Source: RGUW01 sp049421025
Lineage (GTDB): Bacteria; Cyanobacteriota; Cyanobacteriia; PCC-6307; Cyanobiaceae
Direction of reading: 5' to 3'
DNA length: 5,400 nucleotides
Assembly (NCBI GenBank): GCA_049421025.1
Contig: JBMSMG010000096.1
Location: forward strand, 1-5,400
In this document: positions 5,325 through 5,400 of the stretch, one piece after another
Numbering within the stretch: the stretch's first letter is position 1
Layout of the letters: the number at the start of each line of letters is the position of its first letter
Program-made: the position numbers and the translations under genes
The notes under the pieces: generated by a model
What the model was told of the DNA's origin: nothing
What the model saw: the letters and a program-made list of their open reading frames with translations, nothing else
The model's database searches: none

Positions 5325-5346
5325 CCCCGGGTGTTTCGCTCTACCC

Positions 5347-5400
5347 ATGACGATCGCTGTAGGGCGCGCGCCGCAACGGGGATGGTTCGACGTCCTCGAT
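5347..5400 (+). CDS. psbD: Photosystem II D2 protein, 5' end only
   Basis: Eighteen codons from the ATG at 5347 read MTIAVGRAPQRGWFDVLD, which matches the strongly conserved N-terminus of D2. The gene continues beyond the window (family length is about 352 residues). Family knowledge: D2 pairs with D1 to form the PSII reaction centre and binds the QA plastoquinone, pheophytin and part of P680. No Shine-Dalgarno sequence is visible in gtgtttcgctctaccc just before the start. The divergent neighbour is ycf4, a PSI assembly factor. Confidence 0.95.
   Translation, partial: MTIAVGRAPQRGWFDVLD

Larger units (their letters stand above)
5181..5346. promoter_or_regulatory. Divergent ycf4-psbD intergenic region
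   Basis: This 166-bp spacer is the largest non-coding stretch in the window and must carry promoters for ycf4 leftwards and psbD rightwards, unless ycf4 starts further inside. It is less GC-rich in its middle (about 5230-5256, aggaaaacggaagaaatacc onwards) than the surrounding genes. I see an extended -10-like element for psbD, an 18-bp palindrome near ycf4 and a short dyad in between. I find no convincing -35 element for either gene, no HLR1-type direct repeat and no NtcA-type GTA-N8-TAC site. Confidence 0.7.

Overview
The window is a compact, GC-rich stretch of a cyanobacterial chromosome. The recognisable proteins (Ycf39, PetM, Ycf4 and the first 18 residues of photosystem II D2) occur together only in oxygenic phototrophs. 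Bacterial-type ilvH, a lipoprotein cyclophilin and very short spacers without introns argue against a plastid. From gene content, GC richness and absence of any exact HIP1 palindrome (GCGATCGC), I infer an alpha-cyanobacterium of the Synechococcus/Cyanobium group. No marker in the window settles the genus.

Layout from left to right. (1) A 17-bp tandem repeat of four units begins at the window edge and runs into the end of ycf39. (2) A minus-strand run trm1 -> petM -> ycf39 (2454 to 52) has spacers of 28 and 59 bp. PetM is only 32 codons long and easily missed; an imperfect stem-loop overlaps its stop codon. (3) A plus-strand pair, an alpha/beta hydrolase and ilvH (2387 to 3889), diverges from trm1 so tightly that the 5' ends overlap or nearly touch. 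(4) A minus-strand pair, ycf4 -> lipoprotein cyclophilin (5180 to 3886), is coupled by a TGATG stop/start overlap. It converges on ilvH with a 4-bp overlap that interlocks the two stop codons. (5) A 166-bp divergent spacer separates ycf4 from psbD and carries a near-perfect 18-bp palindrome just upstream of ycf4. (6) psbD starts at 5347 and runs off the window.

Four of the eight genes serve building or running of the photosynthetic electron transport chain: Ycf39 (PSII assembly), PetM (cytochrome b6f subunit), Ycf4 (PSI assembly) and D2 (PSII core). The cyclophilin, exported and coupled to ycf4, may be a folding helper in the same compartment (inference). Trm1 (tRNA modification), IlvH (branched-chain amino acid regulation) and the hydrolase are housekeeping or unassigned.

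I found no mobile element, CRISPR array, phage gene, toxin-antitoxin pair or RNA gene, and no clearly new multi-gene system. The observations most worth a second look are the ycf39 terminal repeat, the ycf4 palindrome, the petM/ycf39 stem-loop and the very tight gene junctions.
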